A stretch of DNA of 64,000 nucleotides, taken from NCBI RefSeq assembly GCF_003367195.1, contig NZ_QRGO01000001.1:2900501-2964500 (forward strand). The letters are read 5' to 3'. Under the pieces are notes generated by a model. The model was given only the letters and a program-made list of their open reading frames with translations. It did no database searches and was not told the origin of the DNA. The stretch's first letter is position 1, and each line of letters starts with the position of its first letter. Shown here in pieces: positions 9,693 through 16,608 of the stretch. This stretch comes from Undibacter mobilis. GTDB taxonomy: Bacteria; Pseudomonadota; Alphaproteobacteria; Rhizobiales; Xanthobacteraceae. The position numbers and the translations under genes are program-made.

Positions 9693-10907
9693 ATGCGGTC
9701 TTTAATGTCCTTGACCTGTGTTCTGGGGGTGATCGCTGGCGGCGCTGCCGGTGCTGCGCCGGTCGAAGTTGGCGTGCGGCCGCAATTCCTGATCCGCCAG
9801 ATCCGCAATCCGGATTTGAAGGCGAAGCTCGAAGCCTGTCTCGACAGACCGCTGGAGCGCAAGTTGTTCTCCATCGCGCATCGTGGCGCGCCCTTGCAGT
9901 TTGCCGAGCACACCGCCGAATCCTATGTCGCCGCGCACCGCATGGGCGCTGGCATTCAGGAATGCGACGTTGCCTTCACCAAAGACAAGAAGCTGGTCTG
10001 CCGTCACGCCCAGAACGACCTGCATACGACGACCAACATCCTTGGCACCCCTCTCGCCGCAAAATGCACCAAGCCGTTCACGCCGGCCGAAGGCGACAAG
10101 CCGGCCTCCGCCGAATGCCGCACCAGCGACATCACGCTGGCCGAGTTCAAGACGCTGACCGGCAAGATGGACGCCGCCGATACAAAGGCGACGAATGTCG
10201 CGGATTACATGAACGGCACCGCGCGCTGGCGCACCGATCTCTATGCGGCGGCCGGCGGCACGCTGATGACGCACGCCGAATACATTGCGATGGGCAGGAA
10301 GATGGGCGTCAAGTTTACGCCTGAACTGAAGACGCCATCGGTGGCGATGCCCTATGAAGGCTGGACGCAGGAACAATATGCGCAGGCGATGATCGACGAA
10401 TATAAAGCCGCAGGCGTGCCGGCCGCAGACGTGTTTGCGCAATCATTCCGGCTGGCCGACGTGCTGTACTGGATCAAAGCCGAGCCGGAATTCGGCAAGC
10501 AAGCCGTCTATCTCGACGATCGCGATGAGACCGATAAGGCGTTCGATCCGATGAATGCCGCGACCTTCAAGCCGTCGATGAAGGAATTGAAGGCGCAGGG
10601 CGTCAATTATATTGCGCCGTCAATGCCGCTGCTGGTCACGGTCGAGAACGGCAAGATTGTGCCGTCGACCTACGCCAAGGAGGCCAAGGCCGCAGGGCTA
10701 AACATCATTACCTGGTCGCTGGAGCGCTCCGGCCCACTGCAAAAGGGCGGCGGCTATTACTACAAGTCGATCAACAGCGTCGTGAACAATGACGGCGTGA
10801 TCTACGAAGTGGTGGACGTCCTGGCGCGGGAGGTCGGCGTTGTCGGCATTTTCTCCGACTGGCCGGCGACGGTGACTTTCTACGCCAATTGCATGGGGCT
10901 GAAGTAG
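9693..10907 (+). CDS. Glycerophosphodiester phosphodiesterase, periplasmic
   Basis: Hydrolyses glycerophosphodiesters to glycerol-3-phosphate plus an alcohol; 404 residues. The ATG at 9693 has AAGGAG six bases upstream. A Sec signal (about residues 1-21) is followed by the GDPD TIM-barrel. The catalytic pair is His63 (IAHRGAP) and His105 (CRHAQND). Metal ligands Glu90 and Asp92 lie in [11 protein letters not shown] family-typical insertion lies between them and the core. It is similar in layout to GlpQ-type periplasmic enzymes, and export suggests scavenging of phospholipid head groups. It is a single gene with convergent neighbours downstream. Confidence 0.88.
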   Translation: MRSLMSLTCVLGVIAGGAAGAAPVEVGVRPQFLIRQIRNPDLKAKLEACLDRPLERKLFSIAHRGAPLQFAEHTAESYVAAHRMGAGIQECDVAFTKDKKLVCRHAQNDLHTTTNILGTPLAAKCTKPFTPAEGDKPASAECRTSDITLAEFKTLTGKMDAADTKATNVADYMNGTARWRTDLYAAAGGTLMTHAEYIAMGRKMGVKFTPELKTPSVAMPYEGWTQEQYAQAMIDEYKAAGVPAADVFAQSFRLADVLYWIKAEPEFGKQAVYLDDRDETDKAFDPMNAATFKPSMKELKAQGVNYIAPSMPLLVTVENGKIVPSTYAKEAKAAGLNIITWSLERSGPLQKGGGYYYKSINSVVNNDGVIYEVVDVLAREVGVVGIFSDWPATVTFYANCMGLK

Positions 10908-10939
10908 GCCGGAGCCGGTCGGGCGCGTTTAAAGCTTGT

Positions 10940-10981
10940 CGCGAGCCGCCTGGCGCGAGGGGGATGGTCAGGCGGCTCGCG
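10940..10981. terminator. Perfect 13-bp inverted repeat between convergent genes
   Basis: CGCGAGCCGCCTG at 10940-10952 is exactly complementary to 10969-10981 with a 16-base spacer. It lies between the phosphodiesterase stop and the 3' end of the toxin-immunity operon. No U-run follows on either strand, so it may be a 3'-end stabiliser or a bidirectional terminator. Confidence 0.5.
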
Positions 10982-11039
10982 TGATCGACGGCGGCCAGGG
11001 AGGAATAAACCGCCGTGCGATCAGCCGTGATGCCCGGGT

Positions 11040-11324
11040 TCAGCTGTTCCTGAGCGCCTTTTCCAGCACGTCCATCATGCGGGTCAGCCAGCGGCGCGCC
11101 TGGCCTTCATTGCCGAAACGTCGATTGGCGAAGTCGGCAATTTTCGTCCAATCGAACGAAGCCGAGGCGAGGGCGGTACGGCCTTGCTGCAATACGTCCT
11201 CGTAAGCCGCACGCGTCTCAGGCGTGAGGCCGTTGACGGCCGCTTGCTCGTCGGTTTGGCCGGCGAGATCAGCGTCGGCGAACTGCCCGGCCAGATAGCC
11301 GTACAAGGCGTCAGGATGGCTCAC
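11040..11324 (-). CDS. Putative CdiI-like immunity protein
   Basis: A 94-residue cytosolic protein (no signal) starting at a GTG whose last two bases form the TGA stop of the toxin gene (GTGA overlap), with GGAAGA upstream. An earlier TTG at 11378 would create a 58-base overlap and is less likely. The sequence contains HPDALYGYLAGQFADADLAG, reminiscent of CdiI-type immunity proteins that open with a Leu-Tyr-x-aromatic-Leu-x-x-x-Phe segment and a short acidic stretch. Family membership is inferred from this pattern. Small size, lack of export and coupling to an RNase toxin are the stronger arguments. It would neutralise toxin in the cytoplasm. Confidence 0.6.
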   Translation of the reverse strand: MSHPDALYGYLAGQFADADLAGQTDEQAAVNGLTPETRAAYEDVLQQGRTALASASFDWTKIADFANRRFGNEGQARRWLTRMMDVLEKALRNS

Positions 11325-11854
11325 GGGCAATGATCTTCCGGTGTGGCGGGCCGCGGAAACGACGTCAGCAGCAGACAATTATTGCCGCCGGTGGCCCGCA
11401 GCACAACACGGAAGGCGCAAGTTTGACTCCAGCCGATGGCGTTGGGCGGATTGCCGACCGTGAAGGCCACGGTGCCGATGTTCGCTGCATTGGCGTAGTC
11501 GAAGGCGCGCGTGGTGCCGACATTGACGGGGCCGCCGGCGAGGCCGCCGGTTGCGCGCCAGGTGTTGATCGCAACAGCGTTCGCGGCCAGCGCGGCCGTG
11601 ATCGTTGCCTGCGCGCCAGCGGTCGTCGGGTAGCTGCCGACGGCAGGCACTCCGGCAAGGAAGAGGCGATTGATCATCTGCGCCAGCGGCTGGTTGACGT
11701 GTCGGGCGATCGTGTGGCCGCCGGCGGCTTCCTGAGCATTGAGCCATCCGGCGCCGAAGGCGGCGGGTACGCATTGAGCCTGCACAAGGCTGGGCACAAG
11801 GGCAGCGGTGCCGGATATCAGTATCGCGGCGAACAGACTTCCTATGCGGGACAT
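11321..11854 (-). CDS. Exported RNase A-family toxin (CdiA-CT type)
   Basis: 177 residues. The ATG at 11854 has AAAGGAG seven bases upstream and opens a clear Sec signal (residues 1-26, VQA-Q). The mature part begins with AAGGHTIARHV and has the layout of the bacterial CdiA-CT RNase A domain: His52, Arg63 eleven residues later, an Ala-rich helix ending AINTW, and a last strand LLLTSFP. In the Yersinia kristensenii CdiA toxin, as I recall it, the active residues are a His, an Arg 11 residues on, and Thr-x-Tyr. Here the final motif is Thr164-x-Phe166. Four cysteines (28, 146, 160, 176) could form disulfides. Unusually the toxin stands alone with a signal peptide instead of being the tip of a large CdiA protein. 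Confidence 0.7.
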   Translation of the reverse strand: MSRIGSLFAAILISGTAALVPSLVQAQCVPAAFGAGWLNAQEAAGGHTIARHVNQPLAQMINRLFLAGVPAVGSYPTTAGAQATITAALAANAVAINTWRATGGLAGGPVNVGTTRAFDYANAANIGTVAFTVGNPPNAIGWSQTCAFRVVLRATGGNNCLLLTSFPRPATPEDHCP

Positions 11855-11887
11855 AGGGCAGCTCCTTTGATCCGATGGGGGAAGGTG

Positions 11888-11930
11888 CGAGCCCACCGCG
11901 CTACAACGCACCTTGCAGCGCGGGGGCTCG
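11888..11930. promoter_or_regulatory. Long hairpin between RhiA-like and toxin genes
   Basis: CGAGCCC-A-CCGCGCT pairs with AGCGCGGGGGCTCG, giving 14 base pairs with one bulged A and a 14-base loop. A competing hairpin uses GCTCG at 11926-11930 with CGAGC at 11934-11938. It lies in the 125-base spacer between the RhiA-like stop and the toxin ribosome site, where it could act as an attenuator or 3'-end stabiliser setting different levels of the two genes. Confidence 0.45.
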
Positions 11931-11979
11931 CGGCGAGCGCCGCCCGGGGGAGGCAGCGCTCGCATCACGGTCGGTCTCG

Positions 11980-12600
11980 TCAGACGAGGCCCTGCGCCAG
12001 TGCCCAGTTGTTGCCGCTGTCGAGCGTGGCGGTCATGCCGTAGACATTGACCGGGAAGTCGACCTGCTCGGAGTTCACCATGGTCTGGGTATCGACCACC
12101 TGACCGGGCTCGAACGAACCGAACGAGATCCAGTATTCAGGATGGACGCTGAACACCGCGGCGAAGTTCGGCTCGGCCGCCACCACATGCGTGCCCTGGC
12201 CCGACATGCCGATACCCACGGTCGCGGCGCCCTTCGGAATGGTGCCGTCGCAATCGACGGTGAGCGAGCCGGCGGTGCCACCTGCGGTCGGGCTGCCGAA
12301 CTGGAACGCGCCGGCGCTGTCGGTGAAGGTGGTGAGATTGGCCGTGGTCAGGTCGGCCGGAATCACCTGCTGAGCCTTGAAGGTGATGCCAGGCTTGAGC
12401 GTGCCTTGCTCGGACCAGACGAACGAGTAGTCGATCGACCAGGTGAAATCGACGTCGACGCCGTTCGCCACCGGCTTGGCAAACCAGGCCAGCGTGTAGA
12501 TGTAGGGCGTGTTGACGTCGATGCCCTGCTGATAGCAGAGAAAGTCGTGCTGGCTTCCGCTGCGGTTCTTGAAGCGAAGCGTGTAATTCTGGGCAGCCAT
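11980..12600 (-). CDS. RhiA-like protein
   Basis: 206 residues, start ATG at 12600 with AAGGAG seven bases upstream; no signal peptide. The sequence reads as a beta-rich protein with LAWFAKPVANGVDVDFTW, SIDYSFVWSEQG, VGIGMSGQGTHVV and HPEYWISFG. I recognise these as the pattern of the RhiA family, first seen as an abundant quorum-controlled rhizosphere-expressed protein of Rhizobium leguminosarum whose molecular role is unknown. It is the first gene of a possible three-gene minus-strand unit with the exported RNase and its immunity protein, suggesting a part in interbacterial or host interaction; that link is inference. An upstream in-frame extension to 12801 has no ribosome site. Confidence 0.72.
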   Translation of the reverse strand: MAAQNYTLRFKNRSGSQHDFLCYQQGIDVNTPYIYTLAWFAKPVANGVDVDFTWSIDYSFVWSEQGTLKPGITFKAQQVIPADLTTANLTTFTDSAGAFQFGSPTAGGTAGSLTVDCDGTIPKGAATVGIGMSGQGTHVVAAEPNFAAVFSVHPEYWISFGSFEPGQVVDTQTMVNSEQVDFPVNVYGMTATLDSGNNWALAQGLV

Positions 12601-12964
12601 ATTTCGTCTCCTTGACGTTGAGGGCCGCGCTTGAGCGCGGGGTTGCTGCTTGGGGACCGGGAGCGGCGGATGCAGCTCTATGTTCGTTGCCGGACCGAAA
12701 GCGTTCCCTTTTGCGGAGGAGGCGTGAGCCGCTCGTCGGCCGTTGGACGGCCGTCCGTCGGATGGGAAAGCGCGCTGTAACCCAAGGTTGTGATTAGGCA
12801 CGGGTCGACGCTCGGATGCAATTCGCGCTTGACGCCATCCACAAGGCGTGTTCTAAAAAGGAACACTTTTGAGACAGTAATATTATATTATATTGTTGTA
12901 TTTATTAGATATTATAAGGGGTGCTAAGTATAGAGTTCTGTATAGCGGGTGTTAAAGCGTGGTC
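12601..12964. other. Intergenic region with AT-rich patch beside recombinase
   Basis: A 364-base gap between divergently read RhiA-like and recombinase genes. The part near 12601-12840 is GC-rich and holds the RhiA-like promoter region. From 12880 to 12916 there is no C and only three G, with overlapping TATTAT motifs, in sharp contrast to the surroundings. Resolvase crossover sites often lie just upstream of the recombinase gene and are AT-rich, so this is a candidate res-like or promoter region. Confidence 0.5.
12848..12870. repeat. GTGTTC/GAACAC inverted repeat with T-run
   Basis: GTGTTC, a 7-base A-rich spacer and GAACAC are followed by TTTT. It could be a weak intrinsic terminator on the plus strand or a protein-binding palindrome between the divergent genes. 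Confidence 0.4.
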
Positions 12965-13528
12965 ATGCGTATCGGCTATGCGCGCATATCTACAGATGGA
13001 CAGTCGATCGACTTACAGGTCGATGCATTGAAACGTTTCGGTTGCGATCTTATATTTAAAGATGAGGCGTATTCTGGCGCCAGTCGCAATAGACCCGGTC
13101 TGGGGCAATGCCTTTTACAACTGAAGGTAGGCGATGACCTGGTTGTGTGGAAACTCGACCGCCTGGGCCGGTCGTTGCCGCATCTCATCGAGGTCGTGAG
13201 TGAACTCGACCGCCGCCGTATCGGCCTGGTTTCACTGTCGGAAGCGATCAATACCGGTTCGCCGGGCGGCGTGCTGGTGTTCCACATCATGGCGGCGCTG
13301 GCGCAGTTCGAACGCGCTCTGATTTCCGAACGGACAAAGGCCGGGATGCTGTCGGCGCGCCAGCGGGGCCGCCATGTCGGGCGTCCGCGCAAGCTGGACG
13401 ACGGGCTGGTCATCGCGGCGATCTCCGAAACCGATGGCAAGCCCGGCGGCATCGCCGACGCGGCCATGCGCCTCGGCGTTAGCCGGGCCACCGTCTACCG
13501 CGCGCTCAAACGCGTTCATTGCGCCTGA
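12965..13528 (+). CDS. Serine recombinase (resolvase/invertase family)
   Basis: 187 residues from the ATG at 12965; a GTG six bases earlier is possible. The catalytic domain opens MRIGYARISTDGQS, with nucleophile Ser9, followed by DEAYSGASRNRPGL, VWKLDRLGRS (active-site arginines) and the long helix-E region HIMAALAQFERALISERTKAGM. The C-terminus (about residues 140-187) is a helix-turn-helix of the Hin/TnpR kind (GRPRKL, GVSRATVYRALKR). It cuts and rejoins DNA through a 5'-phosphoserine link. No transposase lies beside it, so it is an orphan, perhaps a relic of the event that brought in the toxin cassette. Confidence 0.9.
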   Translation: MRIGYARISTDGQSIDLQVDALKRFGCDLIFKDEAYSGASRNRPGLGQCLLQLKVGDDLVVWKLDRLGRSLPHLIEVVSELDRRRIGLVSLSEAINTGSPGGVLVFHIMAALAQFERALISERTKAGMLSARQRGRHVGRPRKLDDGLVIAAISETDGKPGGIADAAMRLGVSRATVYRALKRVHCA

Positions 13529-13611
13529 ATACGACGGATTTTCTGCCGGGGTTGCGGGACTCCTCCGGGGAGGCTACATGCGCAACGCAATCGAGCACGG
13601 AATTTGCAGTT

Positions 13612-14743
13612 ATGCGCGCGGAAACCCAGAATCTCGTCGATGAGATCAAGCAGTCGGTCGGGCTGCTGAGGAGGCATCTTTGACGTCGATGCCGCGACAC
13701 GACGTCTGGCCGAACTGAACAAGGCGGCCGAAGACCCCAATCTCTGGAACGACCCGATCAAGGCGCAGAAAGCCATGCGCGAGCGGGACGCGCTGGAAGA
13801 CCAGCTCAAAGCGCTGGCCCGCATCGAGCAGGACCTCGAAGACAATCTGATGCTGATCGAACTCGGCGAGACCGAGGGCGATGCTGCGACCATTGCCGAT
13901 GCCGAGGTGGCGCTCAAGGGCCTCAAGGGCGAGGTGGCGCGGCGCGAGCTCGAGGCGCTCCTGTCGGGAGAAGCCGACGCCAACGACTGCTATCTCGAAG
14001 TTCACGCCGGCGCCGGCGGCACCGAGAGTAACGATTGGGCCGGCATGTTGCTGCGCATGTATGTGCGCTGGGCCGAGAAGAAGGGCTACAAGGTCGACTG
14101 GCTCGAAGAGAGCGAAGGCGAGGGCGCCGGCATCAAGTCGGCGACCGTGCAGATCAAAGGTCACAACGCCTATGGCTGGCTCAAGAGCGAGAACGGCGTT
14201 CACCGTCTGGTGCGCATCTCGCCATTCGATGCCAATGCGCGGCGGCACACGTCATTCGCCAGCGTCGTCGTCTATCCGGTGGTCGACGACAACATCAAAA
14301 TCGAGATCAACGAGAAGGACGTGCGCACCGACGTGATGCGCTCGGGCGGCGCCGGCGGCCAGCACGTCAACAAGACGGAATCCGCGGTGCGCCTGACGCA
14401 CGAGCCGTCCGGCATCGTGGTAAAGTGTCAGCAGGACCGCTCCCAGCATCGCAACCGCGCCATGGCCTGGGACATGCTGCGCGCCAAGCTGTTCGAGCGC
14501 GAAGTCAAGAAGCGCGAGGCTGTCGCGGAAGCGGAACAGGACGCCAAGACCGATATCGGCTGGGGCCACCAGATCCGATCTTACGTTTTGCAGCCCTATC
14601 AGATGGTGAAGGACCTGCGCACCGGCGTGTCGACGTCCGACAGTTCGGGCGTGCTCGACGGCGACCTCGATCCCTTCATGCAGGCTGCTCTGGCGCAGAA
14701 GGCGTTCGGCGGCGGGCCGGAAAGCGTCGAGGACGTGGAGTAA
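13612..14743 (+). CDS. prfB: Peptide chain release factor 2, programmed +1 frameshift
   Basis: Recognises UGA and UAA and releases the finished peptide. The product is 376 residues made by join(13612..13680,13682..14743). The first 23 codons run from ATG 13612 to CAT CTT, then meet an in-frame TGA at 13681-13683. The internal Shine-Dalgarno-like AGGAGG (13669-13674) and CTT-TGA-C are the classic RF2 autoregulatory frameshift site, and +1 slippage continues as [13 protein letters not shown]. The body shows the anticodon-mimic SPF ([14 protein letters not shown]) and the peptidyl-hydrolase GGQ ([15 protein letters not shown]). A start at 13775 would drop the conserved N-terminus. RF2 scarcity slows termination at the TGA and raises frameshifting, so the site senses its own product. 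Confidence 0.96.
13669..13684 (+). promoter_or_regulatory. prfB programmed frameshift site
   Basis: AGGAGG, a three-base spacer (CAT), slippery CTT, stop TGA and the termination-weakening C occur in the same spacing as in E. coli prfB. The zero frame stops here and the +1 frame is open for 353 further codons. Confidence 0.95.
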
Positions 14744-14798
14744 ACTCGGCGCGGAAAGGCCGATCTGTGGCCACGGTGCCGCTGTTGCGGCGGCTGAG

Positions 14799-15674
14799 CT
14801 ACTGCGCCGCCGCGCCGGTGTCACTTGCGCCCTGCAAGAATTGCAGAACCGTCTCAGTCTGCCCGGGAATGAAATGCCGTGCATCAGGGAGATAGCGCAT
14901 TGTGAGGTCGGGTACGTTCTGGTCCAGTCGGTGCCGTGTGTCCCGCGCGTCGATGAACACATCCTTCCCGCCAAGGATGGCCATAACCGGCATCTTTAGC
15001 CGTTGTAACGCTTCGTCGCTGAACTGAGGAAGCGACGATCTCCTCGGGATAAAGTGCGTGAATATCTTGTTGGAGAGATCAACAATTGCGGCAGCAGATG
15101 GCGGCAAAGGTTCGTCCATGCGTCCGCCAATACGTTCAAGCATTTTGCGTCGCCCCCAAGGTCCGAGTAGCAGCAGTGGGATTGCCCAAAGCAGGATGTT
15201 TTTGGCTTTGCCCACACCGCCGGGACTGAGTAGCACGAGCTTGCTTACGCGTTCGGGTCTGCGGGTGGCATAGTCGAGCGCCACCCAGCCTCCCAGCGAC
15301 ATGCCGACAAGGGCGGCAGTAGCGAGGGAGAGTCCATTCAAGACATCGTCAAACCATTCCATATGCGCATCGGAATCGTAGGGCGGCCGAATCTGTGCGC
15401 TGAGGCCCGCATCACCGATTATGTCGACGCAGAAAACGCGAAAATGTTGACTCCATATCGGAATGTCGACGGTCCAGCTTGCGGCGTTGGCCGCTGTCCC
15501 ATGCAGTAATATCAACGCCGGCGCATTTTCGGGACCGCTCTCAACGACGAATGTTTCACCGTGGCGGGTGGCAATTCGGTGCTGGCGATGCGCAACCGGC
15601 CAGTGTTCCAGGATTTCTTTATAGCGTTCGAGGACGATCTGTTGGCCGTGCGGGGATTTGAAGACTGATGCCAA
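14799..15674 (-). CDS. Alpha/beta hydrolase
   Basis: 291 residues starting at TTG 15674, with GGAGG nine bases upstream inside the end of the preceding regulator gene. Conserved features are the oxyanion HGTAANAASW, the nucleophile elbow GMSLGGW, a likely acid in GGKDVFID and a catalytic His in PDARHFIPG. The fold is that of general esterases/hydrolases and the substrate cannot be read from the sequence. It lies 4 bases after the excisionase-like regulator, so the two are almost certainly co-transcribed and controlled by the palindrome at 16096-16141. It converges on prfB. Confidence 0.85.
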   Translation of the reverse strand: MASVFKSPHGQQIVLERYKEILEHWPVAHRQHRIATRHGETFVVESGPENAPALILLHGTAANAASWTVDIPIWSQHFRVFCVDIIGDAGLSAQIRPPYDSDAHMEWFDDVLNGLSLATAALVGMSLGGWVALDYATRRPERVSKLVLLSPGGVGKAKNILLWAIPLLLLGPWGRRKMLERIGGRMDEPLPPSAAAIVDLSNKIFTHFIPRRSSLPQFSDEALQRLKMPVMAILGGKDVFIDARDTRHRLDQNVPDLTMRYLPDARHFIPGQTETVLQFLQGASDTGAAAQ

Positions 15675-15678
15675 TGGG

Positions 15679-16101
15679 TCAGGCCTCCACGCACGCGTCG
15701 ACGAGTCTAAGGAGACCGCTCACGTCCGAGGGCGTTCCGACGACGATCACCTTGACGGCGCGTCGTATCGGATCATGCGCGATGTCAATCGATAAGGCGT
15801 CAGGATGCTGCTCGCTGCTTGTTGCAGCGCCAAGCACGACCGACGTGAGCCGGCGCAGAAGCTCCTGATCAACGTCAGGCACATCGATGACCGCTGTGAC
15901 ACGGGTGCCTGATGTCTTCGGTGCCGAACCCGCTCCGGCAAAGGCGTCGAGATCGGAACGCAGGATCCGATATTGCTTGCCGATCTTCGTCGCGCGGAGG
16001 CGGCCGTCGTGAATAAAGCGCAGCACGGTCTTGACGTGCAGCTTCAGCCGCTCCGCCGCGGCATCCACAGTAAGGAGATCGCGTGCCATTAATTGCTCCA
16101 T
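15679..16101 (-). CDS. Excisionase-type helix-turn-helix regulator
   Basis: 140 residues. The N-terminal 50 residues (LLTVDAAAERLKLHVKTVLR, then FIHDGRLRATKIGKQYRI) match the MerR-like/excisionase winged helix that starts with a tyrosine- or alanine-rich recognition helix and ends in a K-x-G-x-x-Y-R-I strand. The C-terminal 80 residues (VTAVIDVPDVDQELLRRL and onwards) are of unknown kind and could be a ligand-binding or dimer domain. Two starts are plausible: ATG 16101 with AAAGGA, or ATG 16089 with GGAG. The gene is followed at 4 bases by a hydrolase. An 11-bp perfect palindrome spans its -10 region, which implies autoregulation. Confidence 0.82.
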   Translation of the reverse strand: MEQLMARDLLTVDAAAERLKLHVKTVLRFIHDGRLRATKIGKQYRILRSDLDAFAGAGSAPKTSGTRVTAVIDVPDVDQELLRRLTSVVLGAATSSEQHPDALSIDIAHDPIRRAVKVIVVGTPSDVSGLLRLVDACVEA

Positions 16102-16141
16102 ATTATTCCTTTAAAATGGTATTATAAGGAATAATAGGGAG
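16096..16141 (-). promoter_or_regulatory. Palindromic operator overlapping the regulator promoter
   Basis: TATTATTCCTT at 16101-16111 is an exact complement of AAGGAATAATA at 16126-16136, and CTCC/GGAG extend the symmetry to 16096-16141. On the minus strand a perfect TATAAT lies between the arms (16121-16126), with a possible TTCTTG -35 sixteen bases upstream. The right half of the palindrome therefore lies upstream of the transcript and the left half carries the AAAGGA ribosome site. This favours a DNA operator that blocks polymerase over an RNA hairpin. Confidence 0.7.
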
Positions 16142-16300
16142 TCAAGAAGTCGTGACGGAACGTTAGACCCGCCGAGAGGCTTTTCTGACCGTCGGCGAAA
16201 GCGTGATGGCCAGCACAGCCGGACCGCGGGAGCCTCTTTAGTCTGACAAATAACAAGGGCCGCTGGACGAAGTGCGGCCGTCAGATAACAGGAGAGTGTC

Positions 16301-16531
16301 GTGTTCAAAGTGACCCGATCCTTCAACGCCGCTTATGCCGTGATAACGGCCGCGCTCATTGCCGGCATCTTCACCGCCGCGACCGCGCCGGGCAGCCGCC
16401 TTGCCATGGCCCCCGGCACCGAAGCGGTGCAGACCGCAGCGAAATCCTGCGCGGGTGAGCCGTGGCCCTATCTCAATTGCACCGGCGGGCAAACCGGCGA
16501 ACAGACCGTCCGCGTGATCAGGATCAACTGA
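16301..16531 (+). CDS. Small exported protein, unknown
   Basis: 76 residues from a GTG with AGGAG six bases upstream. The N-terminus (about residues 8-28) is a hydrophobic export or anchor segment. The C-terminal part has CAGEPWPYLNCTG. A Cys-x(4)-W-P-Y-x(2)-Cys-like core recurs in small periplasmic proteins of Bradyrhizobium relatives, from memory. An intrinsic terminator follows 20 bases after the stop, supporting a real monocistronic gene. Function unknown. Confidence 0.72.
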   Translation: MFKVTRSFNAAYAVITAALIAGIFTAATAPGSRLAMAPGTEAVQTAAKSCAGEPWPYLNCTGGQTGEQTVRVIRIN

Positions 16532-16553
16532 TTGCGAGTGACGAGCGAATGCC

Positions 16554-16588
16554 AAAAGCGGCGCCAGACGGGCGCCGCTTTTGTTTTA
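16554..16588 (+). terminator. Strong intrinsic terminator, probably bidirectional
   Basis: A 12-bp perfect stem (arm AAAAGCGGCGCC) with a 5-base loop is followed by GTTTTATC. The A-rich 5' flank gives a U-run for the convergent minus-strand peptidase gene as well. Confidence 0.85.
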
Positions 16589-16608
16589 TCGGGCCGTTTA
16601 GGGATGCC

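Noticed and set aside
11040..13528. Full CDI (CdiB/CdiA) locus
   Set aside because: No two-partner transporter or filamentous haemagglutinin-like gene is present; the toxin has its own signal peptide.
12965..13528. Complete transposon around the recombinase
   Set aside because: No transposase and no paired terminal inverted repeats were found on either side.
13775..14743. prfB starting at ATG 13775
   Set aside because: It would discard the conserved first 54 residues; the frameshift join from 13612 restores them and matches the RF2 mechanism.
16096..16141. RNA thermosensor hairpin over the regulator start
   Set aside because: The TATAAT lies between the arms, so one arm is probably upstream of the transcript; a DNA operator fits better.
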